Shown here: positions 60,586-64,000 of the stretch, one piece after another
Numbering within the stretch: position 1 is the stretch's first letter
Layout of the letters: each line of letters opens with the position of its first letter
Assembly: GCF_001522545.3 (NCBI RefSeq)
Contig: NC_031768.1
Coordinates: forward strand, 91,250,230 to 91,314,229
From: Parus major
Taxonomy: Eukaryota > Chordata > Aves > Passeriformes > Paridae
Length of the DNA stretch: 64,000 nucleotides
Direction: 5' to 3'
Translations under genes and position numbers: made by a program
Notes under the pieces: generated by a model
Seen by the model: only the letters and a program-made list of their open reading frames with translations
Told to the model about the DNA's origin: nothing
The model's database searches: none

Positions 60586-62639
60586 GACAAACTAGGTCCA
60601 ACAGGAATGTGTCACAGTGCTTCTCTCTGGTGTACTTTACTGTGCTGCAGTATTCTCTGTAGCATACAATTGCTAACACTTAATTCCAGGCATGGATGTC
60701 TTCTCAGATTTTGTATAACAATGAGCAGCAAAGGAGCATGTTCCTCTTTACTGCCCCACTTGAAGTTATTCAAGACAAGATCTGGAGGCATCTCTTCAAG
60801 TAAAAACTTAAAGATTCAGCTTGTCTTTTCTGAGATTTTTTTTTTGACAGCAATTTCTTCAGTGTCCTGTATTTCTCTCCATAAGTCACTGAATGGGTTG
60901 CTCTCAAATCCAGCTGTTAGATATTATCAAATGTGTGATTAGATAGCAAATACATCAAGCCACCACAGAACCACTGCTGACCTTGGAGCACTGGTGTCCT
61001 CCCATGACCTGAGTTACCCAATTTTCCCTTTTGGCTGTAACTTTGAGATGTTTAGATGATGCTCTACTGGCAGTGGGTTTTAATTTCCCATTGGTAAAAA
61101 TGGATATGGAAGGCAGAAGTATCAGGAAAGAAAATAGAGCACTTTTTACTCCCTATCCCTTTCTTTCTGGTTGTTTTAAATGAGCGTTAGAAGATGGACA
61201 CAAGAGAAAATCTAAAAGACAGCATTTAAGTAACTTAGATGTGCCTGTCTCATTATTCTGTTTTGGGTACATAGGACCTCAGGTCTAATTGAAAGTCTCC
61301 TGTTCCGTGTGCTCTGTTGTGTGTTGCAGCTGCTGCTTAATCCTGGTTGGAACTAGACTGAGATACCTCATTGCACCCATTGCAAATCCACTGAGGGTTC
61401 AAGAGCTTGGTAACAGACTGTTGGGTACTCTCACTGTTTTAAAGGCATCCTGGACTTCCTTAGAGCTAGAACCTCACTTTTGGTCTTTTACAGAAAGTCA
61501 TTGCTGTGGAGTGGTCTGTTTGGAGACACTGGTATTTAACTCACTCCCTTGGGCAGATACAATGCTAACTATCAGCAGGTGTAGTGTTCAGAGACAGACA
61601 AGTAAGGCACTGGAGAAGTTCCCCAGTGTGCTCTTCTGGAAAGAACAGTAATTGCTATAAAGGGAAATAATCCCACATGATTTTATAGAAAGTTTATTTC
61701 CAAAAGCTCCTTTCCTTTGGAAAATTTCTTTCCAAAAGGGGGCAAATAGGCATTGCTGAGTTACAGAGTTTGGTTTGGTTAAGTTCCTCTGCACCACCTC
61801 CTGTATGTACAGCAGCCCTGATGCAGATGACTTTGGCAACTAGGAAAAATTGCAACATCCATTTCAGGATGATCTGAGAGGAAACAAACTCCCTGAAATT
61901 TTCAAGCCTGGTGGTCTGTGGCCTGGCTGTAGAGTCGCCTCACTTTGCTTCTTTTCCAAGTTGAGCTATTACCAGCTTAAAAGCTGAAAAAGTCCTGTTG
62001 TGCTCTCTTCTCTATCAGCAGCATTGCTAAGGGATTTTTCTCTTTCTTAGAAAAGCTCCTACTCTGGTGTGCCACAAATGATGTATCTAGCTCTGCTAAA
62101 TGGCTGGAAGCAGCATTATAATTTCACAAGTTTGCTTCTGCAGTCAGCTCTGAAGTGCTTCATACGGAGGTCAATGATAGATGTCTCTTGAGCAGGAATT
62201 AGGGAAAATAGACTAAAAGCAGCAGGGTTTATTCCACGTCTCTTTCAAGACCATGCTGTCTCAGACTTGGCAAAGTTGGGGCCCTCTCACTGTTACTGGG
62301 ACTGAAAAATCATCTACTTCCAACATGCCAGTGAAGAAAAACCTAGAAGATGGCCTTTAAATAGGCCACTTCCTCCTTCAGCAGATAGGAAATAAATGGT
62401 GACGTTTCTGAAAAATCTGGCCATGTTGTGACTATAACTGTCACAGTAGAAATTGCTGGGCCCTGAGCACTTTGGTATATCTGGCCTTTGTTTGGATAAT
62501 GGAAGCTGAGCAGTTTGGAAAAATCTGTCCCTAATTATTGGTGCAGAGCCCATGAAAATTTACCCCCGAGCTCTTCTCAAATAAAAATCTGGCCTCATGG
62601 GCACAACACTGTGAGAAGCAGAGCCTGGCATAAAGTGCT

Positions 62640-62990
62640 TCTTATCCTTTTCAGTGATTTTGTCCTCCTGTGAAGTTTCTAATTTATTTTAATTGCTTTA
62701 AAACTTTTTAAATGAGGCTATTTAATGGCTAGGATTTTGACTTATGTATCGAAGCTTCAGTGCACTCCGCATTAAATGGCGTGTATTCCTTTATGCCTAA
62801 ATTGTATTGTTATGCCTGCCCTTTGTGCCGGCTTTTCATTTTCCAGTTTGGGGGTAGTTGCATTTCTAGGGCTCCCATCTGTCATAATTTAGTGTTTCTT
62901 CAGCACTTTTTCTCATCTTAGGAAGCCATTCAGCATGTCCAAATATTGCTTTATGCCTGCATGGACAATGCTCGCTGTCGTTGGAGACGT
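62640..62990. other. Candidate conserved non-coding element
   Basis: Non-repetitive AT-rich block with retained CpGs. It includes ATTTTAATTGCTTTAAAAC, CTATTTAATGGCTAGG and ATGTATCGAAGCTTCAG, then CTCCGCATTAAATGGCGTG and TATTGTTATGCCTGCCC. Homeobox-type words are dense. Regulatory function is inference. Confidence 0.3.
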
Positions 62991-63699
62991 CTATTCTGTT
63001 TCACAAAGGGAAGCCTTGCGGTACATCTGAGTGCTGACTGAAGGCAAAGATGTCTCTTTGAGCCACTGGGTTGTAAAGAGATGAACTCACTGGCCATCCT
63101 TTCTCAAAGCTTTTCAGGAGCCTGACTGTTCATGGAGGATTCTTTGCATGGACCGCAATTGAACCCAGTTTTTCCTGTGATTGCTATTTTGCAGAGGGTA
63201 GCACTATGTAAAAGTAGACATGGAGTTTTGTTCCACTGAAAAAAATATCCCTGATACCCATTGGTTAGAGCTAAAAGGGTGAATTCACATCTTCTTAATT
63301 AAGTCTTCCTGCCCGTGCTTTCGGGTGGGTACTATTTTGGATGGTGTTTCTCCCTGTCTCCCATCTGAAGTGGTATTCTTCACTGCTCTTCTTTGTTAGC
63401 GAGCAGCAGCAAGAAAGGTCACTTTGAAAATGCATCTCCCCACAAGCAGGGAAGGGGAGCAGGGTCAAGGCAAGCAGAGAGGTAAATGTAGAATGCAGCG
63501 AGTTAGAACTAGGTCACGAGATCCATCTTACAGTGCCAATCTTTGAGAAAGTAGTCAGAGCTCTGTTACAACTGAGGAAGTAGGGGCTTCTGCCCCTGTG
63601 TTTCATTAAGAGCAGGACCAGTGTCAGAATACCAGCACAATGCCAAGGGGAGGGGACATCCATTCCAGTGGCTATGACAAAGTTAGTGTGGCCATAGAG
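62991..63699. other. Unique non-coding sequence
   Basis: Nothing recognised. Confidence 0.5.
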
Positions 63700-63866
63700 A
63701 TTTTGTACATTCCCTTGGCAAATCGGGAAACCCCTTTGCCTCGGTTTCTATTTGCAGCACAGGAGTTATAGTGCCTCTCTGTCTCACAGAGCTGCTCTGA
63801 AATTTTTTTCCAGCCTTCTATTCACTTGCTTTTGTAAAAGCAAACTCCTTGCATTTGTAAAATCAG
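63700..63866 (+). repeat. MIR-like SINE core and 3' fragment
   Basis: CCCTTGGCAAATCGGGAAAC, then TTTGCCTCGGTTTCTATTTG, GGAGTTATAGTGCCTCTCTG and TCTCACAGAGCTGCTCTGAA follow the order of the core and 3' part of a MIR-type SINE. The tRNA-like head is not seen. Confidence 0.5.
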
Positions 63867-64000
63867 CCATGGCTAGAAAGCAGCGTTCAAGGGGTCTGAC
63901 AACTCTGTGTTGAAAATTGTATGATTAGCTTAATTATTAGGGAAGTAGGATTTCTTAAATATAAATTTTAAGTATAGAGAGATCTAAGCTCAGACTTGAT
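63867..64000. other. Unique non-coding sequence at the window edge
   Basis: AT-rich; nothing recognised. Confidence 0.5.

Larger units (their letters stand above)
52971..62639. other. Unique non-coding sequence
   Basis: Long stretch with no recognised gene, RNA or repeat family. Low-complexity patches are an A-rich run at 55220-55242, an A run at 59902-59922 and a T-rich run at 60522-60585. AT-rich, CpG-bearing sequence near 53795-53900 looks CNE-like. A small inverted repeat (CCTTTGGAAA / TTTCCAAAAGG) lies at about 61714-61739. Open frames (at most 164 codons, 60448-60942) cross low-complexity sequence and have no domain signal. Confidence 0.5.

Noticed and set aside
60448..60942. 164-codon + strand open frame with a phenylalanine-rich hydrophobic stretch
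   Set aside because: The apparent membrane segment is translation of the T-rich low-complexity run at 60522-60585.
1..64000. tRNA, rRNA, snRNA, CRISPR or bacterial operon content
   Set aside because: I looked for these and found none. Base composition, CR1 and ERVL repeats and the absence of long open frames are those of vertebrate nuclear DNA.

Overview
This window looks like non-coding nuclear DNA from a bird, most likely a songbird (passerine). Three things point there. A CR1 LINE 3' end sits near 19.2-19.4 kb, with its characteristic 3' segment and short tandem tail. A second, older CR1 lies antisense near 12.6-12.9 kb. An ERVL-type solo LTR of a kind common in passerine genomes lies at about 18.59-19.19 kb. 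I found no rRNA, tRNA, CRISPR array, operon or convincing protein-coding exon. All open frames are short (169 codons at most), start at arbitrary ATGs, overlap on both strands and resemble no family I know, apart from shreds of retroelement pol. The window is intergenic, or lies inside a very long intron.

Layout. 0-12.5 kb: mostly unique AT-rich sequence, with a long pyrimidine-rich tract (0.78-1.1 kb), a 25-bp tandem duplication (5.1 kb) and tRNA-derived SINE (MIR-like) remnants (5.6 kb, weakly 9.3 kb). 12.5-20.4 kb: an antisense CR1, a purine-rich GGAA/GTGGCRGAA minisatellite (14.4 kb), a CR1 split by an ERVL LTR, and a CTTT-rich array containing a 178-base assembly gap followed by two overlapping hairpins. 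22.2-23.9 kb: a heavily decayed, collinear Ty3/Gypsy-like pol (RT, connection, RNase H, integrase zinc-binding, integrase core) on the + strand, with many stops, frameshifts and internal deletions. 24-64 kb: mostly unique sequence with several blocks that look like conserved non-coding elements (28.7-29.3, 34.7-35.0, 35.4, 38.1-38.4, 40.0, 62.7-63.0 kb). It also holds a compound TC/TA/CA microsatellite (40.4 kb), MIR-like SINEs (42.4 and 63.7 kb) and one near-ideal recursive-splice site (52.96 kb).

The most interesting items are the Gypsy-type pol relic, since such elements are scarce in bird genomes, and the zero-length-exon (AG|GT) site at 52,964/52,965. That site would make sense if the window lies in a long + strand intron. 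Next are a pair of 18-bp identical octamer-containing words 2.3 kb apart and the density of CNE-like blocks, which suggests a regulatory landscape of a developmental or neuronal gene outside the window. No alignment or database search was run: repeat family names rest on recognition of sequence, and conservation calls are inference.
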